This document shows, one piece after another, positions 22,842-33,966 of a stretch of DNA of 56,873 nt. The DNA is from Spirogloea muscicola. Taxonomy: Eukaryota; Streptophyta; Zygnematophyceae; Spirogloeales; Spirogloeaceae. Location: positions 129,029 to 185,901 of the forward strand of contig WELB01000214.1 in the NCBI GenBank assembly GCA_009602725.1. Direction: 5' to 3'. The notes under the pieces were generated by a model. It worked only from the letters and a program-made list of their open reading frames with translations. It made no database searches and was not told the origin of the DNA. Position 1 is the stretch's first letter. Each line of letters starts with the position of its first letter. The position numbers were made by a program, and so were the translations under genes.

Positions 22842-24564
22842 AATTGAGCAGGCGTCAAGCTCGGTGGGCTGAGAGCATTGCACAATTCCGATTCCAGTGG
22901 TTGTACCGCCCTGGAAGAATCAATGTGGCGGACCTGGAGAGCCGCAACATTGTAGGGGCTGCTGTGGCGCCTGTCTTGTGTGCCACAAGGTTCAGACTGC
23001 AGACGTGCGGCCTACCCGTGGCGCCGCAGCGCAGAGCACCACCAGCCTCTCTGAGCTGCATGTGCGTATTCGTGATGGGTATGGCACAGACCCTTGGTTT
23101 GCATCTGCAACCAAACCACGCACAGTAGTACATGACCAAGGCTTCTGGTGGCGAGGTGACGAATTGTGGTGCCCAACTGCAATGCCTTGCGCACTAGTAT
23201 CATGCAAGAGATGCATGAGCCTCCGTACAGTGGTCATTTGGGTATGGGAAAGACAAAGAAAGCTATCCAGCTTCTCTTTTGGTGGCCGCGCTTGTCAATT
23301 CACGTAAAGTCTCTTGTGAAGACTTGTGCCACCTGCAGCTAGTAAGGCACGCGCTCACAAGCCTGCCGGGTTGCTCCAACCTTTGGCTCTTACACCGCGA
23401 AACTGGTCTGATGTCAGTGTGGATCTCATTTCCCAGTTGCCCAAGACGCGAAACGGCTATGATGCCATTGTCGTGTTTGTGGATCGTTTGAGTAAAATGT
23501 TGCACTTTGTACCTACGACCACACGGGTATCCGCTTAGGAATCCGCTGGCATATTTGTGGACCGCGTATGGAAACTGCACGGAGTACCCGAGCGCATCGT
23601 GTCTGACCGCGATCCTCGCTTCACGGGTCGCTTCTGGAAGGAAGTGTGCAGGCTTCTCGGCACGAAGCAATACATGTCCACGGCTTTCAACCCCCAGACG
23701 GACGGTCAGAACGACCGGATGAATCGGATCCTGCAAGACATGCTCAGGCACTTCGTAAACCCCAGCCTAATTGACTGGGATGTGTATCTTGCTCCAGCGG
23801 AGTATGCCGTGAACAATGCCTTTCATGACTTTACCAAAAATACACCCTTCTTCTTGAATTATGGTCAGCATCCCCGATCACCTTTGCAGGTGGGGAGGCC
23901 CGGAGCGCGTTCCGGCCGCTGTAAGCTTCACCAGTACTCTCCTGGCAGCTCAGCGGAGGGCTAAGCAATTTCTGACATTTACTCAGAACCGGCAAAAGCA
24001 GTATGCTGATCGCCGTCGCAGGCATGTGTCCTTCGACGTCGGTGCCCGAGTGCTATTGAGCACTAAGCATTTAGTCTTGCGGGCTGTCAGTACGCCTAAG
24101 TTGCTACCAAAGTGGGTTGGACCTTTCCGTGTCAGGCGCCTGGTCGGCAAGGTCGCATATAAGATTGATACACCGGTACATTGGAATTTCCACAACGTTT
24201 TCCATGTGTCTCATCTCGAGCCATACCATGCGGATGGCCGTGTCCAACCGCCCCCATCTCCCCTCGTTGTTGCTGGCGCGGAGGAATTTCAAGTGGAGGA
24301 GATTTTGTCACACTGGGACACTCTCCGTGGGCGTCGTGAAACCCGTGAGTACCTCATCAAGTGGCTCGGCTTTGGGCCTGAGCACAATACCTGGGAACCA
24401 GCGGCCAATCTTGCCAACTGCCCTTCCCGCGTCCAGCAGTATTTGAGAGGAGGCCAAGCCTTTTCCATCCATCGTCCAAAACCTTCCCGCCGGGCTTAAC
24501 ACCCTGGGTATCTGTCGTGCTCCCTTCTTGTTCCCAAGGACGTGAACACCTAAGTGGGGAGGTA
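22842..24564 (+). pseudogene. Element E: truncated chromovirus pol (RNase H end, integrase, chromodomain)
   Basis: Starts abruptly at the 3' LTR of element C within the RNase H/integrase link (SRRQARWAE at about 22846). Integrase and chromodomain follow across several frames: breaks near 23150, 23340 and 23910, plus TAG near 23536. The integrase motif that is TERMN elsewhere reads NDRMN, losing the catalytic Glu. The last part (23861-24499) is a clean integrase C-terminal domain plus chromodomain with an intact TWEP, ending in TAA at 24497. Closest to element A, so family 1. Confidence 0.9.
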
Positions 24565-24860
24565 TGTAACGTGTCCTCCATTTGAGAGTGCTAACGGTGC
24601 GTGATAACCTTACAGGAGCGTAGCGTATCTACCGTTTGAAGTCCCAAATGGTGCGGGTAGCTTGGCTGCACTCCGTGTAGCTAAGTACGGTTCGAGGGTC
24701 CCGGGCTCCGTACCCCGTCCGCACGCCTCGGGCTTCACGCCCTTCGAGCTGGCCGGGTGGGTCAGCTCTCCCTCAGGCCAGCGCCTTGCGGGCTGGCCGG
24801 ATTGGCCAGCTGTCTCGGCCCCATGGCCGCATGGCCTCAGTCCCTTGGGCCCGAGCGTTA
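24565..24860 (+). repeat. Truncated 3' LTR of element E (family 1)
   Basis: Begins TGTAACG right after the purine tract and follows the family-1 LTR for about 295 bp, then breaks off near 24860 into an unrelated gag fragment. Confidence 0.85.
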
Positions 24861-25561
24861 CATTGCTTTGCGACACTAATGCCTCGTCTTTGGGGCTTGA
24901 CGATGCCCATTCCTTGCAGAGCACCGTCCTGCCTTGCTTCACCATCTGGAAAACCACGAATGGCAGCGAAGTAGCGGAATCCACCGCGATCTTCGTTCGC
25001 ATGGACGGGGGCAGCCCAGCTTGAAGCGCTGGCACTGGTCCATCGCCTTCATGTGCTCGTTGCGCAGCTTCGAAAACAGCAGCCCGAAGCGCTGCATATA
25101 TTCGAAATCTGTGCCGCTCAAGCGGATGGCATCCAAGTCGTCGCGAACTCTGAGCTCAGCATGGATCTCACCTTAAGCTCACGTGTGAGCAGGATAATGA
25201 TTCTTAGGTGTTGTACACCTCGGGGCGTCGATGACTGCTTCAGGGTGTCTAACCACTGACGTGATTTCTTTTCGGGGAAAATCGCAGCGAGCGGCACTCG
25301 GTCGTCGCGTCCATTGCCATCAAACGAACCATTCGGACATCTCGCTCAGCCACGTTTGCAGCCCTCCCCGGTCATACCGACCGGAGAATTGCCGTGGTGC
25401 GTGGGCCCTGGCAAATCCATGCGCATGGTTGCCACTTCTCTTGCACATCAAATGCACCGCGGCATCGACCTCTTGCACATCAGGGAGATTCGTGCAGAAC
25501 CAGGCGCAATTACAAAACCATTAAAAGCCCGGTAGATACAAGACCGCATCGAAAACCAGAA
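24861..25561 (-). pseudogene. Decayed family-2 gag fragment
   Basis: The minus-strand stretch 24939-25136 encodes LDAIRLSGTDFEYMQRFGLL and CQRFK, matching the gag capsid of element C; further weak gag similarity extends to about 25540. Just before it, next to the LTR at 25562, is a mutated primer-binding site. Frameshifts and stops throughout. Together with that LTR this is the 5' end of a broken minus-strand element. Confidence 0.75.
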
Positions 25562-26132
25562 TGTGAAGAATCTCGCCCTACTCACGCAGTTAGGGTGAGT
25601 CGGCCTTCTTCAACTCGGCTGTAGGGGTTTAGGTGCAATCCCACCACACGGTGAACCACTAGCGCATAGGCGCAGCAAAAGAAAGGCCCTGTGGCGCCGC
25701 CGTCCGGCGGCGACCCCACCTCCTGGGCACAAGCTAGCAGCTGGCCCCCAAAGGACGCAGCCACGGACTCCCCGCAGCAGGCCCCGTAGCAGCTGCTGCG
25801 GCGGCTGCAGAGGCAGGCAGCAGCAAGGCTGCTCTCAGGCTTCACAGGTCAGTCCTGATGTTGGGTCGCGTCTCAGCCCAAGACTTGTAGTGCTTCCCTC
25901 GTGCCACCCCCCCTCCTGGGGTGTGCGCGGGTCGCCCCATGGCCTGCCTTGTTGCGAGCCAAAGATCCTTCCTTGACCGGGTGAATCCTGGTGAGGGATG
26001 TGTTAGAACGGGCCGGGCCCGCACCTCGGCGGGCCACTTGCCGGCAAGCCAGCCCGCCACCTGGCGGGCCACTTGTCTGTCAATTGGCTTAGCGGTCATG
26101 TCACGCTAACAGCACTGTGTGGCTTAACCAAA
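25562..26132 (-). repeat. Family-2 LTR, minus orientation, 5' end damaged
   Basis: Follows the family-2 LTR from gtttggttaagccacac (26132 leftwards) to a CTTCACA end at 25562. The terminal TGTAATGAACCA is replaced by unrelated sequence. Diverged from element C. Confidence 0.8.
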
Positions 26133-26860
26133 CGGCAAGATCTCATCCTCCGTGGCGGCAAGCACCTCCTTCATCACGGCCTGGTAAATATATAGCGCCG
26201 GGCCTGCCAGGAACTCCGGGAGGGTCTTGAAACCCAGCCGGCGAAGGAAGCGGGGGTTGAGCTCCTGGCGCGCCATGGACGCCTCCACTCACATCTTGAG
26301 CTCCACCAGGGAGGTCCGTCCGTCCGACCTCCCGTTGTAGCGCCTTCCCATCCGCGTGGCGATCTCCTCCTTGCTGGGACCGCTCTCCCCGCTCACGTCG
26401 ACACGCTGTCCTCGCCGTAGCTGGGCGCAGTACCGTCGTCAGATGCGCCTCGTTCCGCTGCCGATCCACCGATCCACTGAGAGCGAGGAGTGCGTGCCGC
26501 TCCAGGTGAGCATCCAAAACCAAGGCCCGGTCGCCCAGTGCGCCCCTCCCGATGTCGCCGCGCCACTCTAGTGTGCTGACGCTTTCTGCCACAATTTGCA
26601 TGTCTGCTCACCTGGTAGTGAGGCCATGCAGGGCAGGCTGCTGCTATTCCACAAGGCGGCGTCCTGTCTGTAGGTGGAGCCCTGCCTGTGGCACTTGCTT
26701 GAGGCGGGAGTATCTGCTGAGGCAGAGAAGGGACTGAAGAAATTCGGTTCAAGGAGGGACCGAATATTCGTCCCATGAGAGGCTCGAAGAAGCCAGCTTT
26801 GAAGGGGAATGGTTGCTTTCGCTGCGGCGATGAGAACGACCTCATTCAAGACCCTTGAGT
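26133..26860 (-). pseudogene. Unidentified interrupted coding-like segment
   Basis: The minus strand from about 26400 to 26130 reads as a basic, helical sequence (EEIATRMGRRYNGRSDGRTS ... ELNPRFLRRLGFKTLPEFLA ... YIYQAVMKEVLAATEDEI) broken once by TGA near 26290 and ending at the damaged LTR end. Upstream to about 26840 other minus frames stay open but shift. It could be gag of another retroelement or a captured host fragment; I cannot choose. Confidence 0.4.
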
Positions 26861-27130
26861 ACCTGGTGAAGGGTCCAAGAGACCAGCGCACAAGGCCAAG
26901 AGCCTGGCACACAGATCTAAGATCGGCGCCAAGAGACTGGCACGCGAGTTCAAGAAAGTTGGCTGGCGGGGCCATAACTTTAAAGCCAAAATCCTGGCGC
27001 ATGAGTACAAGAAAATTGGCCCACACCGAGTGGGCTCACCTGGGCGGCGCACGAGGTACGGAGTCTGAGGTTTCGGACCATTAGCTACACACGAGGTAGC
27101 GACTTTTTCGGTACCGTTGGCACTCACCCA
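26861..27130 (-). repeat. Decayed family-1 LTR fragment
   Basis: Shows the repeating ggcgccaagagactggc and gcacgcgagttcaag blocks, and a form of the family-1 gtacggagcc/agctacac segment, in minus orientation. 27131-27222 is unassigned and AT-richer. Confidence 0.6.
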
Positions 27131-28623
27131 ATCATTGCTATATACACGGGTGTATATACTCAGTCAAGTAAAGCTTTCAGCACCCTTAGCACCTTGAACG
27201 GGAGGAACGTCACAGCTGCAGAGTGTCCCGTTTGTCAGGCCCGCCCCTTCGGGGTAGGACCCTCGTCACGTTCCCGGGGGAGGGTTGGTATTTGGATTTA
27301 GTAGTAGGCCGAGGCAAGACTCATCAATTGGAACAACGCCGAGAGAGGCACAGTCCTGCTGCTGTGCTGCCGCAGCCGCCGCCCACAGCTCTGCTGCTGC
27401 CGCCTCATTTCCAGCCTGTTGCGGCAGCTCGTCGCTGCGGGCCTGGCCGGCTCTCTGTAAGTACGTGGCTGCGCCCCATGTGGGGCAGCTACTGACCATA
27501 AATAAGTTACAGCCTTTTGGGCGGTGCCTCAAGATACGACTTCCGCAGCGCTATGTGCGCGTGTATGTACGTTGGCCTTCTCCTGTGAGAGGGTTGTCTC
27601 CAAAAACACCATATGGCCGAACCCCAAACAGGACGTTCAAGCCCTAACTGTGTGGATAGGTATCAGCACCTTACAGTGGGATCAGAGGAATTCTTGCATC
27701 TAGCCAATTTCGAAGAATTGTGTTTGACAGCTGACAGTGCAAGGATTCTTCAGAATTCTTGATTCTAATGCGTATAAAAATATATACAGACTGTACGTGG
27801 AGCTGTCATCGGCTAAGCGGCACGTGCGCCACTATTCCCCTTCGACGTCCACGCACCGATTGATTGAGATGTCAAGTGGCTCTTTTTCCCAGCGGCAATC
27901 TTCATCGTCTGGTCAGCATTTCGCCTGCGTAACACACTTGTGCCCGGTGTGTAGCGGGCTTATGAAGCACGATCTTGCAAGCGGCCGCAGGCGGGCGGCG
28001 GCAATCTGACTGTTGGCCAGGCGCTGGTCTGTACTCTCGTCTGTGCCCTCCCTCGGTCTGCATTTACAGCTTTGCTGTATCGAGGGTATGGTTCTGGCGT
28101 GCTACCATTTTAGCTTGGCTTGCCCTGTGCAACGGCCCTGCTCAGCAACATTGTGGTAGTATTATTTCTGCCGAGAACCGCCAATGACTTCATTACTCAG
28201 TGTGTTCATGTAAAGGCATGGAGTCGGCTGACTCAGAAGCGCTGCCTAGTCCCCCTCTACCGGCTGTCAACCTGCAAAGGTCGAGGTACTGGATTAATGA
28301 GCTGTCGGGGCTCGAAGCGCTATCCCTGGATAGTCCGACTTCAAGGAGGCGAAGCGCGTTCTGCCCTTGATGGAGTAGAATGAGGCTGCTAAGCTGAGGG
28401 ACCTGCTAGCAACTCTCGTATGGGGGAGGTGCTATGTGATGGAAAACTGCTCGCCCATGCAGTTGGGCGAGCAAATTCTGCATGTTCCTATAGCCTAAGT
28501 GCCTGGTGCTGCCGGAGCTACAATTGGGGTGGGCCCAACTGTCTCCACCTGCTGCACCCGTAGTCACGACTGGGATGTTTCCAACCGTCTCTACCAGCCA
28601 TGTCCACCTCTTACTGTTCATGC

Positions 28624-30240
28624 TTGGGTATGGGAAAAAGAAAGAAAGCTATCCAGCTTCTCTTTTGGTGGCGGGCTTGACCGTCCGAAGTTTAGCTTCT
28701 TCTTAAGACTTGTGCCACCTGCCAGCGTAGTAAGTCACACTTGGAGCAAGCCTGCCGGCTTGCTCCAAGCTTTGCAGATCCCTCCGCGGAACTGGTCTGA
28801 TGTCAGTGTGGACTTATCACCCAGTTGCTCAAAACCCTGCAACGGCTATGACGCCATTGTCGTGTTTGTGGGTTTTTCGAGTATATTGGTGAGCTTTGTA
28901 CCTACGACCACACGGGTATCCGCTCGGGTTTTGCTGCATAATGGTGGCTAATACCCGAGCTTATCGTGTCTGACCGCGAATCGCGCTTCACGGGTCACTG
29001 CTGGAAGAAGTGTGCAAGCTTCTTTGGACGAAGCATGTATGTCTGTAAGGATCCCCCCGTTTGGCCGTGCCAACGGAGTCGGTGACCTTACATGAGCGTA
29101 TCGTATCTACCGTTCGGAGCCTCAAATGGTGCGGGTAATCTTGCTGCACTCCGTGTAGCTAACTAAGTACGCTTTGAGATCCTGGGCTCCGTACCACGTG
29201 CGCACGCTTCGGGCCCCGTGCGCACGCCTCGCGGCCACGCCCTGCGCGCTGGCCGGGTGGGGCAGCTCTCCCACAGGCCAGCGGCCTGCGGGCTGACATG
29301 GGTGGCCAGCTCTGTTGGCCTCATGGCTGCATGGCCTCGGTCCTGCGTCCTTTATGGCCTCAGTCCTTTGGCCCCGTGAGCCAGGCTCTTGGTCCGGCAC
29401 ACCATCTCCTTGGCGCTAGTCACTGTCCAGCGCGCCAGTCTCTTCGACTCCCGCGCGGATCTCTTGGCGCTAGTCCCTTGCACTCGTGCTACAGGCCTCT
29501 GGCCCTGTGCGCCAGCCTCTTCCATTCATCGTGTCCACTTGTCAGGCCCGCCCCTCCGGGGGAGGCCCTTTTGGGCAACCCTCGTCACACCCTCTGGGGA
29601 GGGGTGGCAGGAGAATCGCTTTAAGTACTTGGCCGTGGCCAGACTCCGGAATTGGACCAACGCCGAGAGAGACACAGCTCTGCTGCTGCCTAGCCAGCAC
29701 CGCTGCTGCCTGCTGCCGCCACCGCCGCGACAGCTGCTGCCGCCTGCTGCCCAGCCTGTCGCCGCAGCTCCTCAGGCCCCGCCGGCTCTCTGTAAGTCTA
29801 TCAGTAGAGTCACCGCTCTAGGGCGGTGCCTAAGTGTAAGACTGCTGCTGCGCTCTGTGCACGTATGTGCGTTGGCGTTCTCTTGTGTGAGGGTTGTCTC
29901 CAAATCACCATATGACCGAACCCAAATAGGACATTCTGACCCTATCCGTGTGATCAGGGACAGGGGAATTATAATGTCCTTTGCTTTCCACTGCAAACCA
30001 ATAATCAGACCGAGGGGATGGATCGCGTTTTGGAAAACATCTTAAGGCACTTTGTCCCCAGTTGGACTGATTGGGACCAGTATCGTGCTCCAGTCAAGTA
30101 TATTGTGAATAACGCCTTGCATGAGTTTATCAAGCACGCACCCTCAATTTTGAATTATGGTCAGCATCCCCGATCACCTTTGCAGGTGGGGGGGGCCGGA
30201 GCGCGTTCCGGCCACAGTAAGCTTCACCGGTACTCGCGAG
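28624..30240 (+). pseudogene. Integrase remnant of element F
   Basis: Reads [31 protein letters not shown], then after the solo LTR RVLENILRHFV and [14 protein letters not shown]-like sequence, with many stops and frame changes. Confidence 0.85.
29044..29973 (+). mobile_element. Solo family-1 LTR with target-site duplication ATGTC
   Basis: A 930-bp LTR, TGTAAGG to ATTATA (terminal CA mutated to TA), flanked by ATGTC at 29039-29043 and 29974-29978. It interrupts the integrase remnant of element F at the codons for SMSTAFH. Confidence 0.9.
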
Positions 30241-30320
30241 GCTTGCCACCATGCCTGAGTACCATGCTTGGGTCAAACCTCGTGTACGCCGCCAGCGCCT
30301 GTGGACAGGCGGGGTAGCCA
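30238..30320 (-). repeat. Small LINE fragment
   Basis: About 80 bp on the minus strand resembles the LINE at 31377-33003 around its AAYADFDAGMVASLA region. Confidence 0.55.
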
Positions 30321-30767
30321 TGGCCATGTACTTAGGTCGTGCACGATTCTCTTGGAGAGCATGACCATAGTTGGCAGATATGAGATGCTATACTGCTGTA
30401 TACTTGCGAAGGTGACTACCAGTGCTGCAGGAATGGCTTTCCTGAACAGTAGAACCTTCACCCGCCTGACGATCAACGGACTACCAATGCGCGGGTCTTG
30501 CTTCGTGTTTGCATCACAAATCAATTTGCCACCTTCCTTACTCTAGCCGAACGATCGAGCATGACAATTGCACCTGTTCAACGCGTGATGTATGCTTGTG
30601 AGTCGCCAAGCCGGCGCTGCTGGCGGATCTCTAGAGATGTGGAAAAGCAAACCTTTGCTGACGAGCAGTGCGTTGGTTAAGCCGATATCAGAGGAGGTTT
30701 TGTTTCTCAACCACCCTCGGACCCCGTGACCTTGCACCTGCAGAAGTCGTCCTTATGTCATCGTTGC
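30321..30767. other. Unassigned sequence outside element B
   Basis: Flank beyond the 3' end of element B. I see no coding domain, repeat or RNA gene in it. Confidence 0.4.
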
Positions 30768-31057
30768 TGTGACGTCCTGATCCCTGTACACGCAGTCAAG
30801 GGTTAGTACTCCTTATTTGACTTCGAACCTAAGGGGTTTAGGAACTACCCACCTACATAGTGGAGCGCCAACGCACACGGTGCATCACATAGCACAGCGG
30901 AAGTCTTACCCTGAGGCGCCGCCAGAAGGCGGCAACTCTACAGAGGATCTGGAATTAGTAGCTGACCTAGATGGGGCGCAACGTAGCACTTACGGAGAGC
31001 CGGCGATGTCCGCAGTGGCGGGCTGCGGCGACGGGCTGGGCAGCAGTCGGCAGCAGC

Positions 31058-33421
31058 TGTAACGTTCCCTCGCTTTGAGAGTGCTAACTTCGCTGTTAAC
31101 CTTACATGATCGTTTCGTATCTACCGCTTGGAAGTCCCAAACGGTACGAGTAGCTTTGCGCCACTGTATGAGTAGCTAAGTACGATCCGAGACCCCCGGC
31201 TTCGTACTGCACGTGCACCCACGTGCACCGCCAGGAGGCGCCGCTTCGCGTCCCCTTTTGTGCGACGCTTCGCGTCCCCTTTTTTGCGACGCTTCGCGTC
31301 GCCCTTGTGCCGCCCCATGGGCGTCGCTTCGTGTCCCCCTTTGTCCGGCCCGCCCCTCCTGGGGAGGGCCCTGGGGAAGGTGCTCGCCCATTGCGAATAG
31401 GGGCTGGAAAAGCTAGCCCAAAAAGGAATCAACAAAGGACGAGAAGGGGGCCAGTGGAAGCGCTAAGAAAAACAAGCACACAAGTAAACAAAGCAGCTAC
31501 GGAACACTCAGTAACCCCTGCTAAGCAGCCTCAGGTCAGAGACGCTAGGCTCCTGGAAGTGGGTCCCCTGGCCAGAGCCAGAGGCAGCAGCGAAGGCTCT
31601 GCCGGCCCGCAGGTGCAGCACGCGGGACATCGACCGCTGCAGCGAGACGGCCATGCGCATCCGGTACACCTGCGCTAGCGACCCGGCTGCAGGAAAGTCC
31701 ACCGGCTCCCCACGGAAGCGACGGGCGATGGCGTGGCGGGCGAGCTGGGTGAGCAACTCGAGCCACCGAGCGCCCAACGCCCCGTGCGTTTCAATCGCCA
31801 GTGGGAATAACTCATCTTCCCGCCGATGGTCGGCGTACTTGAGCTCTTTAGCCCGAGCGGCGCAGGCGACCGCATACCCAACCTTGGTGGAACATTGGGC
31901 TGGGTGCGAGCGGTCGTATGCGTCGGTGATCACCACGTCCAGGAGAAGACGTGGCCCGCCGGTCTGTGGGGTGGCCACCAAATGTACGCGACGGGCGTGG
32001 AGACCGTCAGCCCTTTCCTGGAGCGGCATAACGCTGGAGTGCTCTGCTGCCACCGAGAAGCCAGCCTCCACCAGGATGCCATGCATTGCATCGCGGAGGC
32101 GGTCGTGGGCCGCTGTCCGTGGGCGCAGCGCAGAACATGAGCGGCCAGCTCCCCAGACTCGGCCCCTCGTTCGCCCCATACACACTACTGACACACGCCC
32201 TGGAGACATGGAGGCGGCAGTCCCAGGAGCCGGTCGGTGGACGGCAGTGCGAATTACTTCATCGGGGAGGGTGAGGGCGTCATTGATGGGGAGGGCCTGA
32301 AGCCACGCCGCCGCCCCCAGGGAGGAGGCCGCTTAAAGTCTCGCGCGCCCGCGCAGGTCGGCCTCGGGAAGCTGCAGCATGGCGGTGGTGTAGGCGGCCT
32401 TGTCCACCACGGCCGCTCGCGAAGCGCGCTTGGACGCGCAGGTCAGCGGTGTGTGCGAGGTGCGCAAAGGAGACCGCCTGGCCTGCCAGGTCCGGGTGCG
32501 CCGCGAGCAGCTCCTGGCGGGCGGAGCGCAGCGACACCTGGAACAGCAGCGCGCCCTTGTCGAGCTCCACCACCGCCTGCTCCAGTGCACGCCGACCATA
32601 GAGCATGAAGCGCTGGGCCACGGAAGCGGCGGTCCGCGCCCAGCTGCCAAGGTATGCAGCTCGGCAAGAACGGGCGAGCGGACGCAGGCCGAGACCACCG
32701 TGGCTGAGGGGTAGCGCCGCCTGGTGGATAGCGGCTGGCGACTGGAGGAAGCCCTGGTGGCGGACCAGGGCCGCCAAGCTAGCCACCATGCCTGCGTCAA
32801 AATCCGCGTACGCCGCCATTGCCCCTGGGGACGGCGGAGTGGCCCGCGTCAAGTACTGGGGCCGCTGCCCAATGGCCTTGGTCAACATGGCCAACGACAG
32901 CTGCATATCGTCCAGCTCGGGAAGCCGGCCCGCAGGCTGAAGATGCTCCGCAAGGCGGGCCTGCAGCTGCCCCTCCACGAAGGAAGGCGCGCCGATGGGG
33001 ACCCCCTGGGGGCAATCCTCGTCACACCTTCGGGGGAGGGGTGGCAGGAGAAACGCTATAAGTAGTGGGCCTCGGCAGGACCCCTCAGTCCGACCAACGC
33101 CCGAAAGAGACACAGCCCTGCTGCTGCCTAGCCAGCCCCGCTGCTGCCTGCTGCTGCCGCCGCCGCCACAGCTCTGCTGCTGCCGCCTGCTGCCAGCCCG
33201 TCTCCGCAGCTCATCGCTGCGGGCCCTGCCGGCTCTCCGAAAGTCTGTTGGTAGAGTCACCGCCCTAGGGCGGTGCCTCAGGGTATGATTTTCGCTGCGC
33301 TCTTTGCGCGTATGTGTGTTGGCGTTCTCCTGTATGAGGCTTGTCTCCAAAACACCCTATGCTCGAATGCAAACCAGGACACCCTGACTCTAACTGTGTG
33401 ATTCGACGCAGAGATGTCACA
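31058..33421 (+). mobile_element. Solo family-1 LTR containing a LINE
   Basis: TGTAACG at 31058 to TGTCACA at 33421, plus orientation, about 737 bp once the LINE is removed. GCAGC precedes it and GGCAGC follows, an imperfect 5-bp duplication. It lies inside the opposite-strand 3' LTR of element B. Confidence 0.8.
31377..33003 (-). mobile_element. 5'-truncated LINE with restriction-like endonuclease
   Basis: A 1,627-bp insert flanked by CCCTGGGG (31369-31376 and 33004-33011), a duplication longer than the LTR elements make. On the minus strand it encodes the region after RT (GVPIGAPSFVEGQLQARL; LPLSHGGLGLRPL), then ALTLPDEVIRTA, and a C-terminal segment with LLLDVVITDAYDRSH, a Lys in KELKYADH and FPLAIETHGALG. 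This arrangement fits the PD-(D/E)XK-type nuclease at the C terminus of some non-LTR elements. A frame change falls near 32350. There is no poly-A tail at the 3' end (31377). The 5' end lacks the RT catalytic core. Confidence 0.8.
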
Positions 33422-33699
33422 GGCAGCAGAGCTGAGGCGGCGGCTGCGGCAGCAGGCAAGCAGGGCTATGCCTCTCTCTGGGCGTCACTGATTCGACTGA
33501 AGAGTCTGGCCTCGGCCAACTACTTATAGCTTTCCACCTGCCGCCCCTCCCCGGAGGAGTGTGACGAGGGTAGCCCCAATGTCCGGCCCCCAGAGGAGCG
33601 AACACGCACAATGGGGAAAGCACTGGTGCAGGTAGCCCCTAAGGTCCGGCCACTGGAGGCCACTGGAAGAGCGGACCCGCACAGTGAGGATGGGGGGGG

Positions 33700-33766
33700 N
33701 NNNNNNNNNNNNNNNNNNNNNNNNNNNNNNNNNNNNNNNNNNNNNNNNNNNNNNNNNNNNNNNNNN
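33700..33766. other. Assembly gap (67 N) between poly-G runs
   Basis: 67 ambiguous bases bounded by a run of G on each side (33692-33699 and 33767-33778), inside the 3' LTR of element B. Likely an unresolved sequence, not a true G tract. Confidence 0.95.
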
Positions 33767-33844
33767 GGGGGGGGGGGGCGGGTTGCTGCGCGTACTGCGG
33801 GCTGCGCGTGGCGCGAGCCTGACGAATGGGATACAATTCCAGGG

Positions 33845-33904
33845 GACTGGCGCGTGCCGCGCGTGACTGGCGCGTGCCGCGCGTGACTGGCGCGTGACGC
33901 GCGT
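33845..33904. repeat. 20-bp tandem repeat, three copies
   Basis: Three adjacent 20-bp units beginning gactggcgcgtg, the third with one substitution. Related to the gactggcgcg motif in other family-1 LTRs, so a local expansion within the LTR. Confidence 0.9.
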
Positions 33905-33966
33905 GAAGCGCGCTTGAAGCCGTTTACTGGGACCGTTTGGCTCGTTCAAACAGGGGGGACGTTACA

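Larger units (their letters stand above)
27223..30240 (+). mobile_element. Element F: internally deleted family-1 chromovirus
   Basis: Contains the downstream part of a family-1 LTR (27223-27675), a primer-binding site with one mismatch (27677-27688, TGGGATCAGAGG) and a leader resembling the untranslated leader of element A (27780-28160). Then 28161-28620 is unplaced. Integrase fragments follow (28624-29043 and 29979-30240). Gag, protease, RT and RNase H are gone. A solo LTR splits the integrase. No 3' LTR is present. Confidence 0.8.
30768..33966 (-). repeat. 3' LTR of element B, split by a solo LTR
   Basis: 33966 to 33422 and 31057 to 30768 together follow the family-1 LTR from TGTAACG to the TGTCAC-like end (about 835 bp net). 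The second part carries the gcgcagcggaagtcttaccc and ggcgacgggctgg blocks. It contains the N gap and a three-copy 20-bp repeat. Confidence 0.75.

Noticed and set aside
32280-33350. A single 356-residue minus-strand gene
   Set aside because: Its first third is antisense to a family-1 LTR and the rest is LINE sequence; the continuous frame is accidental.
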